NCBI RefSeq assembly: GCF_014279975.1
Contig: NZ_CP047936.1
Location: forward strand, 310,001 to 374,000
DNA length: 64,000 nt
DNA from: Synechococcus sp. BIOS-U3-1
GTDB taxonomy: Bacteria > Cyanobacteriota > Cyanobacteriia > PCC-6307 > Cyanobiaceae
Reading direction: 5' to 3'
The translations under genes were made by a program, and so were the position numbers. Position 1 is the first letter of the stretch. Every line of letters begins with the position of its first letter. Shown piece by piece: positions 17,536 through 26,108 of the stretch. Below the pieces are notes generated by a model. The model was given only the letters and a program-made list of their open reading frames with translations. It made no database searches and had not been told where the DNA came from.

Positions 17536-19101
17536 ATGGGTGACACCCCTTCTGCTGACAAGCCGCTCACCGACCGACTGCTGCGCAGCTGGTCCCGTTG
17601 CCGGCGCCGCGCATGGCTCGATCGCCATGGTGATCAGAACAAGAGGGTTTACAGCGCCCATCGCACCCTGCAGCTTGATGATCAGCAACGCAGTTTCGTT
17701 GCGTTATTGCCGCAGAAGCCAGGACATGGGGTTGCCGCCTGCGAGCGGGGGGAAGTTGGTGTCGTGGGATTGAGGCTGCGTGGCCGCACCGAGGAGGGAT
17801 ACAGCATCGAGGCCCATCCAGCGCTGTTGCAACGTCAGCCTGGTCGCAGTCGCTGGGGCGATTACGCCTATCGCCCCGTCCTTGCCAGGCAGGGACGACG
17901 ACTCACCAGGGAACATCGGCTTCAGCTGGCGTTGTCAGCTCGTCTGCTTGCACTGTTTCAGGACTCTCCTGTGATGGCTGGGCTGGCTCTGGCTGGAGCA
18001 GGTCGCTACCTCGAGAAGGAGACCGTTGCTCTCAGTGAGAACCAGCAGCGTCAGCTGGATGAAGCACTGCGCAAACTGGCGGCTGACCTGCAGCGAACCG
18101 AGCCACCCCCGCTCGCATCAGACCGACGTAAATGTTCGTTGTGCAGCTGGCGAGGGGTGTGTAACGCCGAAGCTCGACGAGATGGACATCTTAGTGAGGT
18201 CAGTGGTATCGGTGCCAAGCGGCGGGAGATGCTTCTCGAGCTGGGGATTGATGGCCTCAATGCACTTGCCGATGCTGATCCGAATGCCTTGGCGGAGCAG
18301 CTGCAGCGATTTGGAGACCAGCACAGAGCCGTGGCGGCTCCCCTCGTGGCTCAGGCCCGAGCTCAGCGGGATGGGCAGGCGGAGGCTCTGGCCGATTCTT
18401 TGGCTTTGCCGGAATTGATCAATGCGCCTGGGGTGCTGCTGTATGACATCGAATCAGACCCGGATGCCCGAGATGACTTTCTGCATGGATTTGTCTGTTT
18501 GCCTCGGGACCCCGACGGTCGCTGGGCTCTTGAGCAGGCCAGTTACCACCCTCTGCTCATGCTGCAGGAGCATGGTGAAGGCCGTTGCTGGCAACGCATC
18601 CAGCGATTCCTGAACCGTTATGAGGGCTGGCCAGTGCTCCACTACGGCGAGACCGAGTCATTGGCTCTGCGCAGGATGGCCCAACGTCAGGGCGTCAGTG
18701 AGGGGGATCTGCATGCCCTGCGCTGTCGGCTGGTTGATGTGCATGCCCGAATACGCACTCACTGGCGACTTCCCCTGAGTAGTTACGGGTTGAAGACAGT
18801 GGCTGATTGGCTTGGATTCAGTTGGAGTCAGGCAGGGGTGGATGGTGCGAGGGCTCTGCTGTGGTGGAGGCAGTGGCGTGGCACCGGACCGCTGGACCGT
18901 GGGCATGTCCAGGCTCTGCGCTGGATCTTCACCTACAACCGTGACGATGGGTTGGCGACCTGGGCTGTGGCTGAGTGGATGCTCAAAGCTGACAGCCGCT
19001 CTCAACCTCGGGCGGGTGGATCGCAGAAGGTGCTGGGCCGCGCAATGGAGACCACCACATCGTTGTTACCTGCTTGCAATGTTTCTGCATCCAGTGCCTG
19101 A
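17536..19101 (+). CDS. TM0106 family RecB-like nuclease with RNase H-like domain
   Basis: Putative nuclease of 521 residues. Cys22 (SWSRCRRRAW) together with C200, C203 and C209 (CSLCSWRGVC) gives the one-plus-three cysteine pattern of Cas4/AddB-type iron-sulfur nucleases. A helix-hairpin-helix (LSEVSGIGAKRREMLLELGI) follows, then an RNase H-like exonuclease domain opening LLYDIESDP with acids D304 and E306. Such proteins are widespread in cyanobacteria and actinobacteria but lack a defined role; no cas genes are nearby. The 3' end runs 100 bases into the convergent ygfZ gene, so its last 33 codons are also antisense to ygfZ coding sequence. Confidence 0.8.
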   Translation: MGDTPSADKPLTDRLLRSWSRCRRRAWLDRHGDQNKRVYSAHRTLQLDDQQRSFVALLPQKPGHGVAACERGEVGVVGLRLRGRTEEGYSIEAHPALLQRQPGRSRWGDYAYRPVLARQGRRLTREHRLQLALSARLLALFQDSPVMAGLALAGAGRYLEKETVALSENQQRQLDEALRKLAADLQRTEPPPLASDRRKCSLCSWRGVCNAEARRDGHLSEVSGIGAKRREMLLELGIDGLNALADADPNALAEQLQRFGDQHRAVAAPLVAQARAQRDGQAEALADSLALPELINAPGVLLYDIESDPDARDDFLHGFVCLPRDPDGRWALEQASYHPLLMLQEHGEGRCWQRIQRFLNRYEGWPVLHYGETESLALRRMAQRQGVSEGDLHALRCRLVDVHARIRTHWRLPLSSYGLKTVADWLGFSWSQAGVDGARALLWWRQWRGTGPLDRGHVQALRWIFTYNRDDGLATWAVAEWMLKADSRSQPRAGGSQKVLGRAMETTTSLLPACNVSASSA

Positions 19102-19856
19102 CGTCGGACCAGGGCAAGGCCGAAACTGCTCCCCGTTGCCTTGTCTCGGGACACGCTGGTGATGATCCCGGCACGCGAGTTGTTCAGCTTCAGCTGATCG
19201 CCGCTTTCCAGCACATGTTGAGTTTCAGAGGTGCTTTGCCAGCAACGCAGCTGTTGTTTCACGCCACCGCGGGACGCCAGTTTGGCCACGGTTTCCTGTC
19301 CGAGATAACAGCCTTTGTTCAGCTCGACCCAATTGGACAAACCCAGTTCAAAGGGATTGGTGTCGCCAGTGAGCTCCTGATCTCCAAGCGGCCAGCCCTG
19401 TTTGTTGCGCCAGTCTTCCAATTCTGTGGGGTTGCAGGGTGAGAGATCTGCCCAGGGGCTCGTTGGCTCGCTGGTTTCATTGAGCCAGATCACCTGGTTC
19501 AAGTTGGGCGCTTTGCCCGCCTCAAGGCGTTGCATCCGGCGCTGCTGGCGCCTCTTTCCAAGTCGCACCTGGTCTGCAGGAAAGATCACCCGATCAAACC
19601 CGTCAGCGACGCTGTCGCTGTCTCCGTTGAGCACGAGCACATCGGCACCATCTGCATCTAGACGAATTTCAAGCAGGGCCTGTACACGGCCTGTGGCATT
19701 GAGCCAACAGGCCTGGATCAGTTCGCCGTGGGCGCACCCGTCGACCCTGGAGCTGGTCTGGCCATGCAGGAAGCTGCTGCATCCACTGCCTTCAAGACGG
19801 ACGAGGGGGAATCGCGCTTCCCAGATCAACGCTGCGGAGTCCTGATTGCTGTTCAT
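19002..19856 (-). CDS. ygfZ: Folate-binding YgfZ/GcvT-like protein
   Basis: Tetrahydrofolate-binding protein needed in other bacteria for activity of certain iron-sulfur enzymes such as the tRNA methylthiolase MiaB. The diagnostic KGCYLGQE motif is present at residues 181-188, near the usual position, and the protein of 284 residues has typical length. The ATG shares its A with the pyrE stop codon (TGATG), indicating translational coupling with pyrE; a GTG one codon upstream is also possible. The 3' end overlaps the nuclease gene on the other strand. Confidence 0.9.
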   Translation of the reverse strand: MNSNQDSAALIWEARFPLVRLEGSGCSSFLHGQTSSRVDGCAHGELIQACWLNATGRVQALLEIRLDADGADVLVLNGDSDSVADGFDRVIFPADQVRLGKRRQQRRMQRLEAGKAPNLNQVIWLNETSEPTSPWADLSPCNPTELEDWRNKQGWPLGDQELTGDTNPFELGLSNWVELNKGCYLGQETVAKLASRGGVKQQLRCWQSTSETQHVLESGDQLKLNNSRAGIITSVSRDKATGSSFGLALVRRQALDAETLQAGNNDVVVSIARPSTFCDPPARG

Positions 19857-20437
19857 CACTGTTCAAGCTCCTTGGCTCTGGCAGCCACCTCGCTCAGTCG
19901 AAACAGGCTGACCAGTTCCAGGCCCGCTTGATCCATGGCCTCCTGACCACCTTCTTCACGATCCACGATGGTGACCACGCGCCGAACGGAATATCCGGCT
20001 TCTTTCAGCTGGTTCACAGCCTGGATCGAGGACCCACCGGTCGTGACGACGTCCTCCAGCACCGTGACTAGGGCACCTGATGCAGGCAATGGGCCTTCCA
20101 GCCAGGCACCGGTGCCATGGCCTTTGGCCTGTTTGCGCACAATCAGTGCATTCAAATCACGGCCCTGCTGCGCCGCCGCCATGGCCACCCCGCTCACCAG
20201 GGGATCGGCCCCAAGCGTGAGCCCTCCAACGGCCGCGGCATCGTTGTCCACCAGGGCCAGCATGGCGGGACTCAGCAGCGCCAGGCCGCTGCCACTGAGG
20301 GCCACCGGTTTGCAATTCACATAGTGTTCGCTGCTGCGTCCCGACGCCAGGCTGAACTGTCCGTGCCGGTAAGCCTCCCGGGCCAGTCGCTCTAGTAGGA
20401 CCTGGCGATCCGTAGACGGGTCGGAATGAACGGACAT
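19856..20437 (-). CDS. pyrE: Orotate phosphoribosyltransferase
   Basis: Joins orotate and PRPP in pyrimidine synthesis. The PRPP-binding motif [14 protein letters not shown] lies at residues 124-137, and [16 protein letters not shown] at 28-43 forms the N-terminal substrate region; 193 residues is normal length and the frame is intact. A second, diverged copy of its first 55 codons plus upstream DNA lies about 3.6 kb away, on the far side of the gmd-fcl insertion. Translationally coupled to ygfZ. Confidence 0.95.
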   Translation of the reverse strand: MSVHSDPSTDRQVLLERLAREAYRHGQFSLASGRSSEHYVNCKPVALSGSGLALLSPAMLALVDNDAAAVGGLTLGADPLVSGVAMAAAQQGRDLNALIVRKQAKGHGTGAWLEGPLPASGALVTVLEDVVTTGGSSIQAVNQLKEAGYSVRRVVTIVDREEGGQEAMDQAGLELVSLFRLSEVAARAKELEQ

Positions 20438-20519
20438 AAGGGCTGGTGCTTCGCGGATCCTCTACCTAGTTTGCGCGCAGTGATGCCTCTTCCCTTGGAC
20501 AGGCTGCGATTGGGAACTT
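20274..20519. repeat. Direct repeat copy A (pyrE start and upstream region)
   Basis: About 246 bp that pairs with copy B at 23897-24141 in the same orientation. It includes the first ~55 codons of the intact pyrE, the region between pyrE and the next gene, and the first 12 codons of a gene whose complete form lies beyond copy B. The copies share long exact runs such as GGCTGGTGCTTCGCGGATCC but differ at many sites, so they are not a fresh duplication. Together they frame the AT-rich segment with gmd and fcl. Confidence 0.9.
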
Positions 20520-20521
20520 AA
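20483..20521 (+). pseudogene. Truncated 5' remnant of the secreted-protein gene found intact at 24105
   Basis: Starting from an ATG, 12 codons match the beginning of the gene downstream of the insertion (MPLPLDRLRLGT here, starting PPPLDRLRFRT there after its start codon), then a TAA stop is met where the AT-rich insertion begins. This shows that the insertion separated pyrE from its original divergent neighbour and left a stub behind. Confidence 0.75.
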
Positions 20522-21172
20522 CTTCAGTGTTTATGAGGTATGTCCACATCGATAGCATCTAAAATGGCAAGTGTGGGTTAAAAACTTCAAGATTGCGGCA
20601 ATTATTGATCCATAAATTGCATTAAAATGAAATTGCTTAAAAGCCTTATTAGGCCAAAGATTTCAGTTTTAAATATTTAGACATGTATAGGCGTCATGCA
20701 AAATTAAGTAATCTGATAAATCCGAAAAGTGAAAATAATTTTTCTTGAGTATTAAAACGCAGGTCTTTTAGTTGTGAATAGTCGGCTTGCTTGGTGTCGC
20801 AAGCAATCGACAGTAAATCTTTTGAGAATTGAGTCGGAACGCCGGCAATTTAATGTGGATAATGTCATGCATGCAAATAGCAGATTGAAATTAATGCAAC
20901 ATTTTAGCGAAAAGTCTGAAGTGAAAAAAATTTGAGCTTGATTCGAAAAAAATGCTAGAGCCATTTTCTGGCATGCGACTAAATAATTGTATGTTCAACC
21001 TTGGAATAGATTTTAAAATAAATGTACCCAGCAGGCCTGTATAGTTAGTTGCCAACAAATTTTCTGCATTTAAGAGTTTTTTTATTTAAGACCAGGCAAA
21101 GTATTCCTGCCATGTATAAGTTAAAAATCAGTAAATATCGTTAAAGGCCTAAAGGAATTACAACTATTTTTG
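20522..21172. other. AT-rich non-coding stretch inside the insertion
   Basis: About 650 bases of markedly AT-rich DNA downstream of fcl. A 70-codon frame on the minus strand (20752-20964) has biased, low-complexity composition and no recognisable motif, so it is not called as a gene. No tRNA, terminator with a T tract or long repeat was seen. It may be decayed sequence that came in with the gmd-fcl genes. Confidence 0.6.
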
Positions 21173-22180
21173 TTATTTAGCTTCTAATGATGTTAAGTAA
21201 TCTTTGTATGTTTGATGTATGCCAGCGCTGAGGCTAATTTTTGGCTTCCACCCTAGCTGCAAAAGTCTATTTGTGTCCAGATTTTTTCTTGGCGTTCCAT
21301 CTGGCATACTTGCATCCCAGTAAATTTTTCCTTCGAATTGCACTACCTCCGCAATTTGTGTGGCTAATTGGCTGATTTTTACCTCTTCCCCTGACCCTAC
21401 ATTTAACAAAGAAGTCGATTTCTTTTTGTTGTCATTGCTGTCACCTTCGACTTTATTGGCTTTATAATTTTCTAAAACAAAGACGCAAGCCTCGCCTAAA
21501 TCTTCTGAATGCAAAAACTCTCTTAAAGGTGCTCCAGTGCCCCAGCAAGTTACACTGCTAGCGCCTACATGTTTTGCTTCATGAAAGCGGCGAATTAGTG
21601 CTGGTAGTACATGACAATTTTGGGGATGATAATTGTCTCCTGGGCCATATAAATTGGTTGGCATTAAGCTTATCGCGTCAAAGCCATATTGCGTTCTAAG
21701 TGAGTCGCATAATTTGATTCCTGTTATTTTGGCAATTGCATACGACTCATTAGTAGGCTCCAATGCACCTGTTAGCAATGAATCTTCTTTAATCGGTTGC
21801 TCTGCAAATTTGGGGTAAATGCAGCTGCTTCCCAAAAATAGCAAGCGTCTTACGCCGGCCTTCCAAGCACCTTCAATTACATTCGTTTGGATTTTCAAAT
21901 TCTCTAATAGAAAATCCGCTGGATATGTTTTGTTTGCATAAATTCCGCCAACTTTTGCTGCAGCTAAAATAACTATGTCAGGTCTATTTATTTTATACCA
22001 ATTTTTAACAGCTTCTCCATCTAACAGGTCTAGCTCTTGGCGTGTTGGCATTAACAACTCACCTCCCATGGATGTATCGCCATACCTATTCTTTCGCAAA
22101 GCCTTGCATATTGCGCTGCCCGCCATTCCACGTGCTCCTGCAATAAAAAAACGATCATTTGCCTTGATCAAATTGCTCAC
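21173..22180 (-). CDS. fcl: GDP-L-fucose synthase
   Basis: Epimerase/reductase that turns GDP-4-keto-6-deoxymannose into GDP-L-fucose with NADPH. Extended short-chain dehydrogenase features: nucleotide fold [13 protein letters not shown] at residues 12-24, serine in [10 protein letters not shown], catalytic YAIAK, and the family block [30 protein letters not shown] (only in part quoted from memory of the family). Length of 335 residues is slightly above average because of a charged insert ([11 protein letters not shown]). Codon use is AT-rich compared with the genome. The start overlaps the gmd stop as ATGA. Confidence 0.94.
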   Translation of the reverse strand: MSNLIKANDRFFIAGARGMAGSAICKALRKNRYGDTSMGGELLMPTRQELDLLDGEAVKNWYKINRPDIVILAAAKVGGIYANKTYPADFLLENLKIQTNVIEGAWKAGVRRLLFLGSSCIYPKFAEQPIKEDSLLTGALEPTNESYAIAKITGIKLCDSLRTQYGFDAISLMPTNLYGPGDNYHPQNCHVLPALIRRFHEAKHVGASSVTCWGTGAPLREFLHSEDLGEACVFVLENYKANKVEGDSNDNKKKSTSLLNVGSGEEVKISQLATQIAEVVQFEGKIYWDASMPDGTPRKNLDTNRLLQLGWKPKISLSAGIHQTYKDYLTSLEAK

Positions 22181-23340
22181 TCTGTTCCTCCTGAGCCCTG
22201 CATCGGCTTTTGGCTTGTAGGTGGATTTTCCATGGAACTCACTACTTTGAATCCTTTCTTCATTAAATAAGCTTCTTTGCTGGCTTCTTCTTTATCAAGA
22301 GCCACCATTTCTGCCACTAGTTCTTCTAAAGTTGTAGTTCGTGCCCAGCCCAGCTTTTCCATTGCTTTTGTTGGATTGCCTAGTAAGGTCTCTACTTCCG
22401 CAGGTCGAAAATAGCGCGGGTCAATTCTTACCACTACTTCTCCGCTTTTGCGTATACCAGTCTCTTGTAATCCCTGACCTTCCCAACGGATTGCACCCCA
22501 TTCAAGTTCAAGGGCTGTTAATTCAATAAAACGCCTCACGCTTTCTTGCCGTCCGGTTGCTATTACGAAGTCTTCCGGTGGACCCTCCTGTTGCAGCATC
22601 CGCCACTGCATTTCTACATAGTCTCTGGCATGTCCCCAATCCCTCTGCGAATCAAGATTACCCATGTAAAGGCAATCTTCTAGGCCCGCATCAATCCGCG
22701 CCAATCCACGCGTGATTTTCCGCGTCACGAAGGTTTCTCCGCGACGTGGACTCTCATGGTTGAACAACACCCCGTTGCAGGCATACATTCCGTAAGCCTC
22801 ACGGTAATTCACCGTAATCCAATAAGCATATAGCTTTGCTACTCCATAGGGGCTTCTTGGATAGAAAGGCGTACTTTCCTTCTGAGGCGTTTCCTGTACT
22901 AAACCATATAATTCGCTAGTGCTCGCTTGATAAATTCGCGTTTTTTTTATTAGGTCGAGGATTCGGACTGCTTCTAAAATGCGTAATGTTCCCAAGGCAT
23001 CACAATTAGCAGTATACTCAGGGACTTCGAAGCTTACTGCTACATGACTTTGGGCAGCAAGATTATAAATTTCATCTGGCTGTACTTGTTGGATTATGCG
23101 GATTAAATTAGTGCTATCTGTCAAATCTCCATAGTGAAGTATTATTCGCGGGTCGTACTCATGTGGATCCTGGTAAAGGTGATCAATGCGATCAGTATTA
23201 AAACTGCTTGATCGCCTTTTGATTCCATGTACTTCGTAACCTTTCTCAAGAAGCAATTCCGCCAAGTAGCTTCCGTCTTGACCAGTAATGCCTGTGATTA
23301 ATCCAATTCTGCGGTCGGTTTTTTTTAATGATGGGTTCAT
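22177..23340 (-). CDS. gmd: GDP-mannose 4,6-dehydratase
   Basis: First step from GDP-mannose to GDP-fucose, rhamnose or related deoxysugars for surface polysaccharide or glycosylation. Motifs: [21 protein letters not shown] at the N-terminus, [20 protein letters not shown], and [15 protein letters not shown] with the catalytic Tyr and Lys. The 387 residues include a C-terminal extension of about 35 residues ending in a Pro/Gln/Gly-rich tail not usual in the family. It is upstream of and overlapping fcl, forming a two-gene operon. Base composition is lower in GC than the flanks, though less so than fcl. Confidence 0.95.
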   Translation of the reverse strand: MNPSLKKTDRRIGLITGITGQDGSYLAELLLEKGYEVHGIKRRSSSFNTDRIDHLYQDPHEYDPRIILHYGDLTDSTNLIRIIQQVQPDEIYNLAAQSHVAVSFEVPEYTANCDALGTLRILEAVRILDLIKKTRIYQASTSELYGLVQETPQKESTPFYPRSPYGVAKLYAYWITVNYREAYGMYACNGVLFNHESPRRGETFVTRKITRGLARIDAGLEDCLYMGNLDSQRDWGHARDYVEMQWRMLQQEGPPEDFVIATGRQESVRRFIELTALELEWGAIRWEGQGLQETGIRKSGEVVVRIDPRYFRPAEVETLLGNPTKAMEKLGWARTTTLEELVAEMVALDKEEASKEAYLMKKGFKVVSSMENPPTSQKPMQGSGGTE

Positions 23341-23896
23341 CGAGAGCCTGAGTAAAGTCCTTGATGTAGCGTTTACGCGTAAGGTCTATTTCGATGTTAG
23401 CCTTGCAAGTCAAGATTTACAAGTTTCAAATAAATTGCGCTGTGTGGAATGTTGCTGCAGGTCGAGAGTTGGGCAAAGTCAGTAATGCCGCATGAATATT
23501 TTGCAATAATTGTGATGCAAGGTCTTGCTTATTAATATCAAAATTAAATATCATCGCTTTCGCGGAAAATTATTTAGTTTGGTCTTTAGCCATCAATTTT
23601 GCAATTAGTGTGCTCTTGCTCAGTTTTCCCTTGGAGGGGTTTGGCAATTGACTGGGTGCGAAAAGCGAGATTTCGTAAAAAGTTCATTTTGGCTTGTTTG
23701 CGATGGATCAGTCCAGGCATATCTTTTTGGCTTTATTTTTCAGGTCTGACGCGTAATCAGTAATGCTGCATTCGCATCCTAATTAAATTTGTTAAAGTCA
23801 CACCTTAACAACGTGTAATTCTCGAAATTTGAATAACTTTTTCTGCATTGCTTAGAAGATAAATTAAATTATATTAGTGAAAATGTACATAAGCAG
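23341..23896. other. AT-rich non-coding stretch upstream of gmd
   Basis: About 550 bases without a supportable gene. It should contain the promoter for gmd-fcl. A short sequence, roughly CAGTAATGCYGCAT, occurs twice (near 23482 and 23758) in the same orientation; its meaning is unclear. The right end joins directly into the pyrE fragment. Confidence 0.55.
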
Positions 23897-24060
23897 AGCA
23901 GCGCAAGGCCCCTGCCACTGAGAGCCACCGGCTTGCAGTTCATGGAGTGCTCGCTGCTGCGACCCGATGCGAGGGTGAGCTGCCCGTGCCGACAAGCCTC
24001 ACGGGCCAGTCGGTCCAGCAGGATCTGGCGATCCATTGATGGGTCGGAATTGACGGGCAT
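23897..24060 (-). pseudogene. Truncated duplicate of the pyrE 5' end
   Basis: The first 55 residues match pyrE ([20 protein letters not shown] against [20 protein letters not shown]), then the frame runs into AT-rich sequence and stops after 8 unrelated residues. The PRPP-binding part is absent, so it cannot be functional. Substitutions such as Tyr23 to Cys and Tyr39-Val40 to Ser-Met suggest either relaxed selection or origin from a related strain. Confidence 0.88.
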
Positions 24061-24141
24061 GGGGCTGGTGCTTCGCGGATCCTCTGCCTAGTTTGCGCGA
24101 AGTAGTGCCTCCTCCCTTGGACAGGCTTCGATTCAGAACTT
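23897..24141. repeat. Direct repeat copy B (pyrE start and upstream region)
   Basis: Counterpart of copy A, equal in length to within one base, beginning abruptly in AT-rich DNA and ending 37 bases into the secreted-protein gene. The pyrE part is truncated while the right-hand gene is whole; copy A is the reverse. That reciprocal arrangement is what a single crossover between a chromosome and incoming DNA would leave. Confidence 0.9.
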
Positions 24142-24641
24142 TGTTTCTGCTTCTGTCACTGAGTTTGTTTCAGGCAGCGGCAGTGGCCCGACCGGTGGTT
24201 TGCTCCACCACGTTGGAGGCTCCTTCGACTGCGATCTCTGCAGCTGATGTGACTCCATCACCGGTTGAGGTCACCCGTTGCGGGCCGGTGCAGAGCACTT
24301 CAGCCTTTATGGAAGAGCGCTTCTATGGCTGGACAGCTCCTTATGCCAGCGGTGTGGATCTCCTGCATCAGGTCACGGACCTGCTGGGCATTGCCGTTGC
24401 CGGTCCTCAGGGCAACCGCTACATGGGATTCGGTTTCCCTGATCAGACGATCATTTGGGACGGAACTGCCGTCGAGAACACCTACACGATGCTGCTTGAG
24501 GATCAAAGTGATCCGATCCCCTGGCGCACCGTTGACATCCCCAATGGCTTCAGCGGCAGCCTGGTTGATGACGTGTCCTCGTCAGGTTTTGGCGAGTATC
24601 AAGAGGAGGAAGCCTTTCCGCCTGTGCGTGCCCTGTGGTAA
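24105..24641 (+). CDS. Secreted hypothetical protein
   Basis: No recognised family. The N-terminus (FRTLFLLLSLSLFQAAAVA) is a clear signal peptide, so the mature ~150 residues are periplasmic or exported. Mature part has a few cysteines (three) and an aromatic/Gly-rich centre (GNRYMGFGFPDQTIIWDG). The GTG start is chosen because copy A carries an ATG at exactly this position; a TTG 4 codons earlier is also open. A tRNA gene begins 12 bases after its stop codon. Confidence 0.65.
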   Translation: MPPPLDRLRFRTLFLLLSLSLFQAAAVARPVVCSTTLEAPSTAISAADVTPSPVEVTRCGPVQSTSAFMEERFYGWTAPYASGVDLLHQVTDLLGIAVAGPQGNRYMGFGFPDQTIIWDGTAVENTYTMLLEDQSDPIPWRTVDIPNGFSGSLVDDVSSSGFGEYQEEEAFPPVRALW

Positions 24642-24653
24642 ATCCACAAATCT

Positions 24654-24726
24654 GGGGGTCTAGCAATCTGGTGAATGCAGCGAACTCATAATTCGCCTTA
24701 GGCGGGTTCGATCCCCGCGACCCCCA
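24654..24726 (+). tRNA. tRNA with CAU anticodon (tRNA-Ile2 or elongator tRNA-Met)
   Basis: A complete cloverleaf can be drawn: acceptor GGGGGTC/GACCCCC, a 3-bp D stem GCA/TGC, anticodon arm GCGAA-CTCATAA-TTCGC, variable CTTAG, T arm GCGGG-TTCGATC-CCCGC, discriminator A; no encoded CCA. The first acceptor pair is G-C, unlike an initiator tRNA. CAU is shared by elongator Met and the lysidine-modified Ile2; the arm AACTCATAATT resembles chloroplast trnI-CAU, so Ile2 is slightly favoured. Confidence 0.9.
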
Positions 24727-24739
24727 TCGTTTTGTTCCA

Positions 24740-26053
24740 ATGCGCACCCTGCTGCTGATCGCGCTGCTGGTTCTCCCGGCTCTGTTTTCAGCTGCTGAAG
24801 TGGCCCTTCTTCGGCTCAGGCCCAGTCAGGTGCAGGCTCTCAGTGAGGAGGGCCGCCCCGGTGCCCAGTCGGTACAGCGTCTGCAGCGGCACCTGCGCAT
24901 CGCTCTGCTGATGACCCAGTTCGGGGCATGTTTGTCGCTGGTTGCCTTGGGCTGGATCGGTCGTGGATTCGGTCAGCGCTGGTGGCCACTGGAGATGCCC
25001 GCAGGCCGCTGGTGGGATCTCGCCTGGTTTTTGCTGCTGGTCGTGCTGGCCACCTTGGTTGCCGGCCTGCTTCCACGGGCCTGGGTGCTCAGCCGTCCTG
25101 AGTTCGCTGCCCTGCAGCTTGGTCCTGTTCTCGAGGGGGCGATCCGGGTGCTGAGTCCCCTGTTGTCGTTTCTCGACAGCCTGGCTTCGTTATTGCTGCG
25201 ATTGGCGGGGCTCACTCAGCGCTGGGATGCTCCCGTACCGGCTCTCACGGCCGGGGAGCTGGAGACTTTGATCGAGAGTGGCGCAGTGACCGGTCTCAAA
25301 CCAGACGAGCGCAACATCCTTGAAGGCGTGTTCGCATTGCGTGATACCCAGGTTCGTGAGGTGATGGTGCCGCGATCCGGGATGGTCACCCTTCCCGTTG
25401 AGGTCCGTTTTGCGGAGTTGATGGAGGCTGTGCACCGCACCCGCCATGCGCGCTTCCCCGTCATCGGTCAGTCGTTGGATGATGTCCGTGGGGTCCTTGA
25501 TCTGCGGCGTCTCGCCGAGCCCATCGCTCGGGGCGAGTTGCGTGAGGACTCCTGGCTTGAGCCCTACCTGATGCCTGCGCAGACGGTGCCGGAGACGAGC
25601 AACTTGGCCGATCTGCTGGCCATCATCCGCTCAGGGAACCCCCTGCTACTGGTGGTCGATGAACATGGCGGTACCGAGGGCCTTGTCACTGCAGCAGATC
25701 TCACCGGAGAAATCGTTGGTGATGAACCTGACGATGAAACCGATGAACCGGACCTGGTGCCCATGGATGATCAGCCGGGCACTTGGCTTGTGGCCGGGGA
25801 TCTGGAGATTGTTGAGCTGAATCGTCAGCTGCAGCTGGACCTCCCCGAAGCCAGCGACCATCACACCCTGGCTGGATTCCTGCTGGAACGGCTGCAGCAC
25901 ATCCCCTCACCTGGCGAGGCATTGCGCCACCACAACATCCAGTTCGAGATCGTTGCCATGGCTGGTCCCCGCATTGTGCGGGTGCTTCTGGTTCTGATTG
26001 AGGAGCCGGATTCGCCCCTTGATTCCCACAATCCGGACCAGGGATTGATGTAA
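24740..26053 (+). CDS. CNNM/CorC-type transporter with CBS domains
   Basis: Membrane protein of the hemolysin C-like/CNNM family, linked in other bacteria to Mg2+ or Co2+ efflux. An N-terminal membrane domain of about four helices (residues 1-150) is followed by the TAGELETLIESG linker, a CBS pair starting near VREVMVPRSGMV, an ELADLLAIIRSGNPLLLVVDEHGG-like second CBS, and a C-terminal CorC_HlyC domain (WLVAGDLEIVELNRQL). 437 residues is the normal length. It begins 13 bases after the tRNA. Confidence 0.88.
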   Translation: MRTLLLIALLVLPALFSAAEVALLRLRPSQVQALSEEGRPGAQSVQRLQRHLRIALLMTQFGACLSLVALGWIGRGFGQRWWPLEMPAGRWWDLAWFLLLVVLATLVAGLLPRAWVLSRPEFAALQLGPVLEGAIRVLSPLLSFLDSLASLLLRLAGLTQRWDAPVPALTAGELETLIESGAVTGLKPDERNILEGVFALRDTQVREVMVPRSGMVTLPVEVRFAELMEAVHRTRHARFPVIGQSLDDVRGVLDLRRLAEPIARGELREDSWLEPYLMPAQTVPETSNLADLLAIIRSGNPLLLVVDEHGGTEGLVTAADLTGEIVGDEPDDETDEPDLVPMDDQPGTWLVAGDLEIVELNRQLQLDLPEASDHHTLAGFLLERLQHIPSPGEALRHHNIQFEIVAMAGPRIVRVLLVLIEEPDSPLDSHNPDQGLM

Positions 26054-26108
26054 TTCACTCTCCATTGCATTGATCACCGATAATCAGCCGGTTCGCGCAG
26101 TCCCACTG

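Larger units (their letters stand above)
20520..23896. other. AT-rich genomic insertion with GDP-fucose genes
   Basis: The segment between the two direct repeats is visibly richer in A and T than the flanking genome, carries two surface-sugar genes on one strand, and has long non-coding ends. No integrase, transposase or inverted terminal repeat is visible, so acquisition by homologous recombination through the shared pyrE region (single crossover leaving a partial duplication) is more likely than transposition. A tRNA gene lies about 0.5 kb beyond the right repeat but is not part of the duplication. Confidence 0.75.

Noticed and set aside
20752-20964. 70-codon frame in the AT-rich insertion
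   Set aside because: Biased composition, no ribosome-binding site and no motif; may be decayed sequence.
20274-24141. Insertion sequence or transposon bounded by the direct repeats
   Set aside because: No transposase or integrase, no inverted ends, and the repeats are long diverged gene segments rather than target-site duplications.
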